From the NCBI GenBank assembly GCA_029582165.1, contig CM055886.1, positions 27,703,169 through 27,767,168 of the forward strand: a stretch of DNA of 64,000 nucleotides. The letters run 5' to 3'. Below, one piece after another: positions 11,589 to 22,569 of this stretch. The stretch's first letter is position 1, and each line of letters opens with the position of its first letter. The position numbers and the translations under genes were made by a program. The notes under the pieces were generated by a model. The model was not told where the DNA came from. It did not search any database and was given only the letters and a program-made list of their open reading frames with translations. Source of the stretch: Portulaca oleracea (Eukaryota; Streptophyta; Magnoliopsida; Caryophyllales; Portulacaceae).

Positions 11589-12092
11589 GCGGTAGTAAGT
11601 GGATGGGTTAGTTTTGATGTGAGACTCATTATCTTAGGCTAATACTTAGCAAATTTTTTCCCAATAATACTTGTCTTAGAATTCTACCAAACAGACCTCA
11701 AGTGAAAATGTAGCTCTAAAGAAAATCTACCCTTTGTCATCCAGGATGGTCCCTCCCATTCATCCCCCTTTACTCATGTTGTTGAGCTATATTGGGTGAC
11801 ATGACATGGCTTTGTAGAGTTTGACCATGAGAGCATCATGAAGCTATTATCTATGATTATACAGTGTCTTGATTAATGTGGTATTGATTGTTTTTGGGTA
11901 TTACTTACCTAATGAACTTCCAACTGGGAGTTAATGATGGGTTACCAACTGTCTTCATGTTTTATGAGAGCCAGCCATGTAATGAGCAGATGCAGAATTG
12001 CTGCAAGTGCTAGTGTGGCTTCAATGGTCTCAACATTTTGTCCAATGCCGATGGTTCTACGTTCTTATATCCTTAACCAATCATATCCAGCT
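11589..12092. other. Intergenic, nothing recognised
   Basis: AT-rich DNA without open frames of note or repeats that I could define. Confidence 0.5.
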
Positions 12093-12100
12093 TATTGCAA

Positions 12101-12566
12101 AGGTTACGGATAAGTCGTATATCAGGTTTGGGTAAATACCGGACCGGTGTATTTCGGGTTCGGATAAATATGGATGATATATTTCGGTTTTGGGGTCAAC
12201 CCAACGGGATTGCGCCCTTTTTCCACTTTTTCTTTTAAAAAATTTGTCTCTAAATATTATTTTTGGTGCGATATACATAATGAAATACGATTATCTTCTG
12301 GTACAAATAGATTATTGTAAATGTTTCAACTTAAATTAAAGAAATAACATATGAATGAGTTGCGGCTGTAGTTTAATAGTCATGGATTCTAACGAAAGGT
12401 AACAAATTTTAGTAGATTTGAACGTAAAAAATAAAGTTTCCGGGTCAAACAGGCGGGTGGGGTTTGACCAGCTAATTTGCAGGTTTTTTGGGTTTGGGTC
12501 GATAAAATCATGTTCAAAACCCAAAATTTTCGGACGAGTTGGGGTCGGGTCAAAGATTGACTGGTC
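12101..12566. mobile_element. Possible hAT-like element with an 8-bp direct repeat
   Basis: A 466-bp segment rich in 'gggtc', 'cgggt' and 'cggat' motifs lies between exact 8-bp direct repeats TATTGCAA (12093-12100 and 12567-12574). Similar CCCGACCC-rich sequence fills the better-defined hAT-type element at 22570-23403. The terminal inverted repeats are not convincing, so the assignment rests on TSD and composition. Confidence 0.4.
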
Positions 12567-12668
12567 TATTGCAAGCATTCCTTGGGCAAAACCTGCTTTT
12601 TATTGGCTTATTTTACCACCCTTGGCTGTTATCAACATGCTTTATTTTCCTATTTGATTAGTCATTTA

Positions 12669-13199
12669 GTATCTCCGTCTCATTATATTTGTCCATTTAC
12701 CTAACTTGAGAAGACTAATGTATATTGGGAATTGAGGTCATGAAAAGTTTGTAATTTACCCAAAGTACCCTTACTTTAATTGAAGATACTCCCTCTGTTC
12801 CATATTAATTGTCATAATTTTGACTTTTACGGTCTCCAATGTCCCTCTTTAATTGATAATTTCTTACATAATACGGAGTATGTTATTAACAATTGCAGTA
12901 TTATACTTTTATGATAGCATCTTTCATTATGAATCTAATGGTGGTAATTTTATACTACAACTCATTGTATATATTGAGCAATTTACAGTCAAAATTTTTG
13001 AAATTTGACTGCACAATTTCCAAAGACGACAATTAATATGGAACGGAGGTAGTAATAGTTGTTGGAATTGTAAAAAGTGAAAAATGAATTCATTAATTAG
13101 GGGTAGAAAAATAATTACAGATGTTGGAATTGTAAATGAGACAAATATTTTGGGACAAAGAAGTTAGTAAAAAGGATAAATATTTTGTGATGGAGGTAG
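12669..13199. mobile_element. Stowaway-type MITE (outer) containing a second MITE
   Basis: Outer termini read TATCTCCGTCTCATTATA and the inverted 'ttttgtgatggaggtag', flanked by TA on both sides (12667-12668 and 13200-13201). The element is interrupted by the unrelated Stowaway element at 12789-13052, so it must be the older of the two. Confidence 0.65.
12789..13052. mobile_element. Stowaway-type MITE (inner, nested)
   Basis: Ends CTCCCTCTGTTCCATATTAA and the inverted 'aatatggaacggaggtag', with TA duplications at 12787-12788 and 13053-13054. Same family as the 7889-8142 copy. It inserted into the 12669-13199 element. Confidence 0.8.
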
Positions 13200-13201
13200 T
13201 A

Positions 13202-13724
13202 CTTATTTAATCCGTGTAACTAGACATTTAAATTTTAGGTTTTATATATTTTAAGTTTAGAGTGCATGTGGCACTGGTGAATCATTTTTCAGGAAAATAA
13301 GTTTTCAAGGCATACTTTCACTTGCTTGGTAGATATATATACATACATATTTCTCTTAGGCAGGATGAAAGAGACAAAGGAAGAAAGAGAAAGACGAGTC
13401 TAATAAGAGAGAAAGAGTTGGATGAGAAATAAATTATTTACAGTAGAGATACGAGCGAATGTAAGAAACTTGGGTCATGAAGAGTAATATGGACCGGAAA
13501 ATTAGATTATCTTAAGGTTAGACATAAGAAAATATTTAAGGGGGGGGGGGGTCATTGAAAATGACTTTCTACATTTTTAGCCGCGAACACCTAAAATGAA
13601 AAATCCCCACCAAACACACTTTTATTTTAAGTTAGCTCCTTTTAGTCAAGTTCAAAGTTTCCTAATTGTTAAGAAAACTCATATTTCTAGAACTTTGTCA
13701 TAAATAGTCTCCTCTCTTGAGTAA
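13202..13724. other. Intergenic with a poly-G run
   Basis: No gene. Contains AG-rich sequence (about 13370-13430) and a run of about a dozen G residues near 13541-13552. It ends at the target duplication of the solo LTR. Confidence 0.5.
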
Positions 13725-13729
13725 GACAG

Positions 13730-16700
13730 TGTAACGACCCGAAGAAAATTACCCCTTAATAAGTACTTATTAGTTAGATAATCAAGGTTAGCGGTAAACC
13801 CCGAATAATTAAAGCGCGTGTTCAAAAATTTTGTTTTACTAACCCAGTGTATGTTTTGTAGGACTTGAACAGTGCAACGATTGTCAACAAATTAGTTTAA
13901 TTTTCTTTTCTTGAGAAATCGGTACCGATAATTTTTACGGTGATCCTGATCGTACATGAATTCTTTTACCGAGACCGATGTACCGGGTCCTTCTTTATCC
14001 GAATTAATTTAGGATTATAAGTATGAGAAATTTCATGGAGGTGCATGAGTATATTTATTTGGGTTACCAATAGTATTTTTATGGTTTAATAAATTTAAGC
14101 AATTTGGGAATTAGGGAGATATAAGTATAAGAGGGAGGAATCAAAATTGATGGAATTAACTCTTTTGGGCCATATTTCAGCCAGCCAAGGGGAAAAGAAG
14201 AGGACTTTTGGGCCTCTTGTCATTATATAATTGAAAGACTTATTTAAGCTACTCATTGGTAATTGATTCATTTTACACCCAATTATTCAAGCTCCCTCTC
14301 ACACTTGCTCCCTCTCTTGCCCAACCACCAGCCGTGCCCTCCCCTACTGCCGCCTATGCCGCCACCAGCCAGCCGTCGCCGATGCGTTTTCCGGCCACCC
14401 TCTGGCCGGCCATCGCTCCACCACACCACCATCATCTCATCTCTTCTCCTTCCTCCTATTCTCAAGTGGTAATCCTTCCATCTCTCTCTCTTCTTTTAAA
14501 GGATGAATCAAGTGATATTCTAAGTTTTCCCTCTTTTTATTATCATGTTTTCCAGAAATAAATCAAGAATCTTAAGGTCTTCAAGTGGAGATTTCTAGGA
14601 GCTAAGAAAATCAAGTGGAATTTGGGTAAGTTTGTGATAACATTGTGTTTTTATGATTAAATGAGTATGGATGGTGATGGATTGTGGCATGCATATGGTT
14701 TAGGATGTTTAATACTTTATGAAAGAGTGAGTTTATGGATTAAAAACAAATGCATGTGTTTAAGATGAGATTTATGTTAGCAAAAAGATGACCTTTGTGA
14801 CTTTTAATGTTGGAATCGTCAAGTATAATGTCTAGGAGCATGATATGTATTGAATTGGGCTTTGCATGTGTAAGATGTGACCAAGGATGAAGGTTTTCTT
14901 CATGTCATTAGTTCTGGAAGTTGTATTGGTGATGGAAGGATAGGATTTTAGAAGTGCTTGAGCTAAATCATGAGATTAATCAAGCATGCAAGTGGTTTTT
15001 ATTGAGTGTTTTGCAATCTGGTTGATAAATGGATTTTCCAGAAAATGAAGAATGTGATTTAGCTATTATATGGTATAAATAGGTAGAGTAAAGTGTTAGC
15101 TAACACTCGGTTTTTGAATCTTGGGATTTCGATGTGTATAACTTGAGTTATGACCTAAACCGTAAAGTGTTGCAATTATATACGTGTTCTGAGGTCAGTA
15201 CCTAAATGCATATTGTTCGTCTATTTAAAGACCCTTTTAATCCAAATGTTCAACATGAAAGTTTTAGATCATTCTTTTTTGCTTTCTAGAATGGTAAAGT
15301 TTGTAACTATCGGATGTCGGGAATCAAAGTTATGAGTCTTCGAATATTGGGCAATAATCTGAGTTACCCAGAAAATCAGTTTCATGATATGATGTTCATG
15401 GCTAAATTCCGACCTTTTTCCATGTCCAAATCAGTTGATGGTCTAAATGAAAGTTGTAGGAGACACTTTGGGCTTTCCAGAAAGGTATGGTATACGTTCA
15501 TAGGATACCGGGAGAGAGAGTTATGGGCATTTATGTGAGAGACGAAAATCTGAGTTTTCCAAGAAATGTTCGTGGCTGCTTCTGTTCTGGGCTGAAATTA
15601 GATCCTTTCCCATACTCAAATCAACTTGGGGTTACAATGAAAGTTGAAGTATGTATTACGAGGTTTCCATAGACAGCTTACCCATTCCGAACCGATAAGT
15701 AGAGCCCGAGTTACGATTTTTCGAATAATTGAAGTTTAATTGGTTATTATTCTGGATAGCTTGTAAAGATGTTAGTTTTTATCCACCTTAGCCATGTTTC
15801 TAGCTTTCATGATCAACTACAAAGTTGGAGTGTATGTTCCAAGCTTTCCGAAAAGTCCTCTCGTGACATGATCCGATATTTGAGGAATAAGTTATGACCT
15901 TACGAGTACGCCTTAGAAATCGAGTTCATCATTGTTATTATTAGAAAATTCAATAAGGTATTCTTCCGTGCTACCAACTAAGTTAAGTCCTAATTTTTGA
16001 TTTTTGTTTCTTGTAAACTCCCTCCAAGAGATCGTTGCACCACTGTTCATGTCCCTGCTCGTTCCGTACGTGTTCTTAAGTCTTCAGGTATGTATATCAC
16101 CTGACCTTTTATGAATAATATCATGAATTAATCATTTATGTTGAGTTCTAAATTTTATTTTATATATTGTTCATGTTTATATGTACAGTATCATGATTTA
16201 TGTTCAAAATATATGCAAGTTTTCATGGATTTTTAAGTAATTCAGGCTGATTTATCAGGATAATTTCACCGTTATTTCTAAGTATTTATGTGGTATACCC
16301 TTTATGTTAGAAACTTTTACGATAATTCTCTATTTTAGTGAGTTGAGTCATTTCATGAATAAATTCCCTTTTAGAAGTACAATCTTGTTCAAGGAGAGTA
16401 CTAGATTATATCTTTAAGTTATGGTTGGAAAAGGGTAGTTTAAGGAATTAGTTTTATTAAGAATCCAAGGACAAGGTATCAAGGTTTAAGTTTTCAAGTT
16501 TTAGAAATTAATAAAGGCCCGCCCATGTTTATGGTGCCTTAGTGCACACCATGTTTATGATGCCTTAGTGCACAACAGGGAAAAACATGCTTATGTGCCT
16601 TTGTGCACCCCAAGTTAATTATATACGTGCCTTAGTGCACCCAAAGAAAATATAACTGAAGTGCCTTAGTTGCACACCATGGAAACCTGGCCAGTATAAG

Positions 16701-17745
16701 ATAATTATCCACCATCCGGATCTCCCGATCGGTCCGGGTATGCGCATACGGAGGCTCAGCCGATGATCGCAAGTAGGGAACCTTCAGGATAATAATACGG
16801 CAACTGCGTTTTAAGTAACTAAGTACTTCAAGGGTTTAAGTTAATTAAGGGTTTAAGTGTTATAGGACTTGTTTATGGTTTTTAAGTATATTTTACAACA
16901 CGTTATAAGTCACACTTTATGATTGGTTTGAAGTAATAGTTTATGCTATGTGTTGGGTATATGTTTTAACTCATGTTTTATGACGTAATTTAATTGTCAC
17001 CTTCTACGTCATGTGTTTCAAGTACGATTTGTGTCACGCATTAAGTGGTATGATATACAAAGTTTTATGTATCTTAAGTTTTTCATATTATAGGAATCTA
17101 AGTTGATTTCAACAAGTTTATGGTTATTCAGTTATCTTTAAAAGGAAAAACTCATAAGTATTTTCGTTTAAGTTGTGATTTAAGTACAGATTCAGTTATA
17201 TTTCTTCATATTCAGGTTAAGTTATGATCAAGCTATGTAAGTTATGCTACTTTTATTGTTAAACTGTTATTACTTCGTTTTTGACGATTTTGGAACCGCG
17301 CTAAATAACTAAATAAATTACGAAAAGTTTCTTACATGTTAGGAGTATACGTACTGAGTTTAATTCACATTTCGAAGTTTTATGTTTTCGTTTTAGGAAT
17401 CTCGGCAAAGGAGAATGGAAAAGCCCCGGGAGGACGAAACCCTAGAGCACCTTAAGGAATCTGAAGGTGGTTAGAGGCTCTTCATGAAGAATTTAAAAGA
17501 AATTGTGATTTAATGGCTTGTATAATTTCTTGTGGGCTGTTTTATGTTGTTTTGAGGTGGTTGAGTTAAGTTATGCTGATGCATGATTGAAGTTGGTTTA
17601 TGGTTGATTGTTTTTGTTGGGTTTAGTCTTAGCCTTGTCCACCTCCTGGACGGCGGTAATTCTCTCAGGTGTTTATCTGCTGCTAATCATTGGGTTAGGT
17701 GAGTCATTAGCTTAATATAGTGGTTAGAAACCTGGGGGTGTTACA
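13730..17745 (+). mobile_element. Solo Ty3/Gypsy LTR, 4.0 kb, TSD GACAG
   Basis: Begins TGTAACGACCCG and ends GGGGGTGTTACA, with a perfect 5-bp duplication GACAG on both sides (13725-13729 and 17746-17750). Long LTRs with these termini are typical of the Tekay/Del chromovirus lineage; that lineage call is from family knowledge. No gag or pol lies between the duplications, so this is a single LTR left by LTR-LTR recombination. It contains a GC-rich CCACC/GCCGCC island (about 14310-14430) downstream of the probable LTR promoter, at a comparable position to a similar island in the LTR starting at 61902. Short open frames here (14256-14561, 15314-15672) are non-coding LTR sequence. Confidence 0.9.
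16520..16690 (+). repeat. Five copies of a GTGCCTTAGTGCAC motif inside the solo LTR
   Basis: The motif recurs near 16535, 16561, 16596, 16627 and 16661 with small changes. Its ends (GTGC and GCAC) are inverted, so each copy could form a small stem. Spacing is about 26-35 bp. Confidence 0.7.
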
Positions 17746-17750
17746 GACAG

Positions 17751-18897
17751 ACTTGAATGCATGAGAAAAACCTTAATGTGAATGTTAGATTCAAAGCCCC
17801 GCTTCTAGAATCTAGCTACTCTATAGTGTATCCTAGTGTGGTTGCTTAGACCAACTTTAAAGGTGCCTTAATAGATCTTGTTGACGTGGCTAGTGATTCA
17901 TAAGTATCTTACAACTTTAAAGGTGATATAAAAAGGGATTGGATATGAGTCAAAGAAAGGTAGGAGGGACGGGAAACTGTGGATTGAATCATAGAGTAAT
18001 CCTTAGATGGATCACTATGTTTTTTTTTTCAATGAAAAAAATGGGATGGGTGAAAGTAAGTTACAAAATATATTTTTTTTTTGTATAAAATATTATCAAG
18101 TGATCCTTAAAATTGGATTGTCATTATTTGGAGTTTGCTCACCTCTAATGAATTACACCACTTTCGAATGGTAAACCCCATCGATCTAATTCAAAGTCGG
18201 ATTGCCTTTGCAGATAACCTTAAATGGGATAAGCTATGCTTTTGAAATCAATATTTACGGTGTTTTAGGGGTTTTTGGCTCTTCAATTTTGACAAAATTT
18301 TTCTTCTATTATCAGCATTAGAGACTTAATGAATTATTCTAAAGCCAAGGCCACTATCCCCGAGTTTCTGAGTACGGGAAGAAAAAGAGTCATTGCTTAG
18401 TTCGCTTTGACTCACCACATATTTATTTAGGATGATTGTTGTCAACGAAACCCTTCATGACTCTATACAACTATGGTGACTTTCAGGGCTGCGGCTCGCA
18501 TAATTTCTTTCGGATTGATCTGACATACATTACGACCCTCATTCGATGTGAAGAATCTCTGTTCTATGTCAGAGAAAGAGAGATTATATTGGTATTACTT
18601 GCAAATGTTACCACACGATCCTGTACAAGTGAGTTAAGGTTATAAATGGATTTTAAAAGTTGATATATCATATTTTGAGAGTGTTGGACAATAATGTGCC
18701 GTGCAATTTTCTTATAAGCTAATGTACTGCAGTCTATCATTTTGGGCTGACCGTACTCACGAGTCAAGGGTGACTCGGTTGAGTTGACACACCTGTACAG
18801 AGAACATTTGATTCCTCGAAACATAAAATTAGCACATGAGAAAATAAGAGAGGGTCGACGGAACCCTAAATTGTTGGGGAAATGACATTTTTCCACC
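17751..18897. other. Upstream region of mTERF copy 2, nothing else recognised
   Basis: No gene or clear repeat. The last ~60 bp ('ggaaccctaa' followed by 'tttttccaccatg') resembles the leader of mTERF copy 1, so the 5' UTR of copy 2 lies here. Confidence 0.5.
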
Positions 18898-20637
18898 ATG
18901 CTTATTTCTTCTTCTCCAGCTTCACTCTCTCTGCTTCTCCAGACCTTCTGCCGCCATTACTGCTCCATTACCAAGCTTCCATCCCTCGCTAACGTCCCAT
19001 ACAAGCAGAGAAAAAAGGCCGTCAAACAAGCCCAGGAACTCCTCACTGAGTATCTCCACACCACCAGCACACTCCCTTACACTTACGCTGAACACATCAC
19101 TAAGAACTCAGCCTACTCTCTCGCTGATCTTATATCGCAGGTACAATTTTCAGCCGCCTCTGATTTCAGGAAGAACTTCCTCAAGTTCCTTCGGTACAAT
19201 CGCATCAATGAATTCGGCTTCTTTTATGAGAGTATCGGGATTGATTATCTTAGTGTTCCTAGGTTTTTGAAGGCCAATGTTCACTTTTTCTCTGATGATT
19301 CTTCTGTTTTAGATGCTGCTTGTACCCTTGCTGCATTTGGGTTCCCTTGGAATAAGTTGGGGAGTTTGTATGTGGAGAGGGTTTCAATCTTTGAGAAAAA
19401 ATCTGGGTTTTTGTCTGATAGGGTTAATGGGTTGTTAGGAATTGGGTTTAATAGTCAACAAGTGGTGGGTATTTGCTTGGTTTTTCCTGTTTTGTTGGAT
19501 GGGGAGTTAGGATCAGGTGGTGAAATTGATGCTTTGGTGGATGATCTGAAAAGGGTTTTTGTTGATCAGGATTTGAAAAGTCAAGTGGAAGGAAATGTGG
19601 ATGTTTGGTGTGGAATTTGTAGGAAAATCAAGGTTTTCTATGATTTGGGTGTTGATAAGGGAAAGGTTGGGGAGGTCATGGAGAGGAGCAAAGGATTTTT
19701 CATTAAGTTTTCAGAAGAGGTTTTTGCTGAGAAGGTGGATTTCTTTTGTAGGTTAGGTGTTAACAAGACGGATGTCGGTTTCTTGCTTCTTCGTTGCCCT
19801 GGAATTTTGAGCATCAAGTTTGAGGAACGTGTGATTTTCGTAGAAGGTATTTTGAAGCATTTTGGGTTGCAATCGAAGGAATTGTCGTATGTAATGCATA
19901 GATACCCATATGCATTTGGTCGAAACAAGATGGTTAATTTGCCCCATATTCTAAGAGCCATGGATCTTCATGAATGGTTCTTTGATAGGGTCAAGTGTGG
20001 GAATTACGATTTATTGGAAACCTATGAGTTAAGTAGCCCTGATGAGGGAGCTGATGAGAATTATCTAAACAACTTTGAGAAAATCAAATGTTCTGTAAGA
20101 TCAAACTATGTAACGAATAAGGCACACTTTTTCCACTCGGTTGGGATTGGAGAGAACAGGTTTGCTGTGAGGCTCTTAAATGCTGTACACGGTTCTCCTG
20201 ACGATTTGCAAAACCGGTTTAATTTCCTGTTAGATGAGGGCCTTGAGTTCTCCAAGATCTGCCGGATCATAATGAGTTCCCCCAAAGTCCTAAATCAGGA
20301 GATTAAGTCTCTTAAACAGAAACTCGACTTCTTTAGAGGTGAAATAGGTTTGCCTTTGGAGGACCTTGTGGGTTTCCCAGCTTACTTGATGTACAACCTA
20401 GAAAGGCGAGTTAAGCCAAGATACAGATTCCATGTATGGCTTAAAGAGCAGGGCTGGCTTAAGAAAAAATATTCACTTTCAAGCGTAATCGCTGTCAGCG
20501 AAAAGAGTTTCCTTGCCCAACTAGCTTGTATACATCCAACGGCACCGCATATTTGGCAAGAACAATCTTCAAAGAGGAAGAAGGGTAATGATACTCAGAG
20601 CATTAGCAAGGATTCTGTGATCAATACAGGTTCTTGA
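18898..20637 (+). CDS. mTERF-family protein, probably mitochondrial (579 aa, copy 2)
   Basis: Tandem paralog of 9300-11030, same strand, also intronless, and collinear over its whole length except the C-terminal tail. The N terminus (MLISSSPASLSLLLQTFCRHY) again looks like a mitochondrial presequence. mTERF-type repeats include LLGIGFNSQQVVGICLVFPV (about 180) and FFCRLGVNKTDVGFLLLRCP (about 282); KPRYRFHVWLKEQGW sits near residue 505. The C terminus ends VINTGS and reads through where copy 1 has shifted frame, so this is more likely the ancestral end. Both frames are intact despite many substitutions, which suggests both are retained. The MTEF18-like subfamily call is from memory and moderate. 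Confidence 0.88.
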   Translation: MLISSSPASLSLLLQTFCRHYCSITKLPSLANVPYKQRKKAVKQAQELLTEYLHTTSTLPYTYAEHITKNSAYSLADLISQVQFSAASDFRKNFLKFLRYNRINEFGFFYESIGIDYLSVPRFLKANVHFFSDDSSVLDAACTLAAFGFPWNKLGSLYVERVSIFEKKSGFLSDRVNGLLGIGFNSQQVVGICLVFPVLLDGELGSGGEIDALVDDLKRVFVDQDLKSQVEGNVDVWCGICRKIKVFYDLGVDKGKVGEVMERSKGFFIKFSEEVFAEKVDFFCRLGVNKTDVGFLLLRCPGILSIKFEERVIFVEGILKHFGLQSKELSYVMHRYPYAFGRNKMVNLPHILRAMDLHEWFFDRVKCGNYDLLETYELSSPDEGADENYLNNFEKIKCSVRSNYVTNKAHFFHSVGIGENRFAVRLLNAVHGSPDDLQNRFNFLLDEGLEFSKICRIIMSSPKVLNQEIKSLKQKLDFFRGEIGLPLEDLVGFPAYLMYNLERRVKPRYRFHVWLKEQGWLKKKYSLSSVIAVSEKSFLAQLACIHPTAPHIWQEQSSKRKKGNDTQSISKDSVINTGS

Positions 20638-21664
20638 GAGTTTGCTTCGTTTTCGTAAACTTGAATAAATTTTGTGATGATGAGAATAGAACACTGATTC
20701 TTTTACATGGTTCTGGATTCAGCCCTGTGTTTAGGATCTGGTTCTGTGTTTATAAGGAGAAACATATAGCTTTTAGTCGTCTTGGTCTATATGGTGTGAA
20801 CTAGTCTTGTACATCAAGGGATTTTGATCTAATGGTTGCATTTTGTATGATAATGCCATTCTCTGATTGCGTTTTCTGCACTGCATTATGTAGTGAGCAA
20901 CACCCTGTGTTATTTTTCCCAAACTTTGCTAGATGAAAGGTGCTCGATGCTGAGGAGCTTTTCCTGTTCATGAGGATGAATGTTGAGAGGTACGCACGTT
21001 GGTTAAAAAACATTTTATAGTCAGAATAGTTTGTGATTTTGTCACTGTTCAGCTGTAGCACTATGTATACATAGGCAAGGCAGTGCCATGACGTGTTTTT
21101 GGATAGGTTATGTTTGATGACTCATACAGTGTAGTGTTGGAACTTTTTCCATGCAATTCTGTATCTCGCATTGACCATGACTGAACTGAACCACCACTTT
21201 TCTTGGCTGGATGATGTTTTGCTTACACTGCATCTGCAACTTCCTTCCCCGCGTGTAACTCTGATTGTATGTGTCCATATCCGGCTGGTGAACTTGAGCT
21301 GTATGCGACTGGTCAGCTAATAAGGTGTCCTATATGTTCATGCTCTCAGTTGATGAGGTTGTACTTAGGCTATCTGAAAATGGAAGACGAATGTGCCTTT
21401 GTTTGATTGTGGATGCAGCAAATGTAGTTAGACTCCTGGTGGTGTACTTGTCAGTTATCACGTACTCGTGACACGTACACACTTGTATCATTAAAGAGGA
21501 TCAAGTTGAATTGTATGATAACAATGTTGACTTGTTGATATTTATTAACTATATATAACAATGCTCAATATTGGTCTTGGGTTAGAGGGATTTAGGAAAA
21601 ATGTTTGCATATGAAGGGGCATACCATTGGCTAAGCATCAACCCAGGATTCGTGCTGGATGTCA
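20638..21664. other. 3' flank of mTERF copy 2
   Basis: The first ~220 bp match the 3' flank of copy 1 and are presumably 3' UTR. Beyond about 20860 there is no gene or repeat that I could define. Confidence 0.5.
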
Positions 21665-22173
21665 TGGAGCAAAGCTCCCTCAGGAACCCTCCTGATCAAT
21701 TTTGACGGTTCAAAAACATCAGTGGTTGCAGCAGCAAGGGGATGTATCATCAGAGAGTATAGTGGCAATCTTCATTATGCTTCCTTGTTCAATTTGGGAG
21801 AGATGTCGATTTTTGTTGCTTAAGCTGCAATGAGGAATGACATGCGTGATGTAGTTCTCCCTTGCTTAAGCTACAATGAGGAATGGCATGTGTGATGTAG
21901 TTCTCCCTGGTATTCGATATGAACCCAAACATTCTGGGGGGGAATCTTGTTCTTATTGATGCAATAAAAGGTTCCTATCATATAATATGGGAGATGTTCA
22001 CTTTAGTTCAGGACATCCGTGCTCTTAAGCACTCTTGGAATTCAATGTCTATCACTCATGTTTTTTCGGCAAGGCAGTAGAGCTGTGGATTGGCTTTCCA
22101 AGTATGGTTATTCAATCCAGGCTGCTTCAGTATGGAATTATATTCATAATAGCGAGTTATCTGTTATTTTGTA
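21665..22173 (+). pseudogene. Decayed RNase H-like (RVT_3) fragment of retroelement type
   Basis: The plus strand reads a recognisable RNase H-like segment (INFDGSKTSVVAAARGCIIR, then EYSGNLHYASLFNLGE) of the type found at the C terminus of plant LINE polyproteins and in related host proteins. An in-frame TAA interrupts it near 21821. A 46-bp tandem duplication (21818-21863 and 21864-21909) and further frameshifts follow, with a second recognisable piece at 21923-22078 (NLVLIDAIKGSYHI and ALKHSWNSMSITHVF). No reverse transcriptase is visible next to it. Not functional. Confidence 0.6.
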
Positions 22174-22569
22174 GTAGGGAATTATATGGTGGCATAAATT
22201 TTAGAGTGGCATTTAGCTAACCATAAATTGTGATCTTATGAAATAAACATAATCTTGCTAGTCATTTTCTTTAAGTTAATTACATTATACTTGACATTAC
22301 TTGCACGATTGTGTAAAAACTAACATGAAATTCGAATCCAGTGACATGGACTCATACCTCAGATTACTCAAACTAAACGAGTTTGATATCAATATTTTTC
22401 AAATATGAATTTTTCGAATCACCATAATACACAACGAAGACAGGAAAAAGAAATAAACCAAATTCTACTCAAATCAAACTGAAAGATAGCTTAATTTGAA
22501 ACTCATAGTACTATCTAATTGAACCCGACAAAGGAACACAAGTACAGAACGAATAGTGTGAACCCTAAC

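Noticed and set aside
14256..14561. Proline/Ser-rich open frame in the solo LTR
   Set aside because: It lies in the GC-rich part of an LTR with exact termini and TSD, and a similar island occurs in the LTR at 61902; not a gene.
15314..15672. Overlapping short open frames in the solo LTR
   Set aside because: They are inside the LTR, match no family I know, and the related LTR at 61902 shows the same region without keeping the frame.
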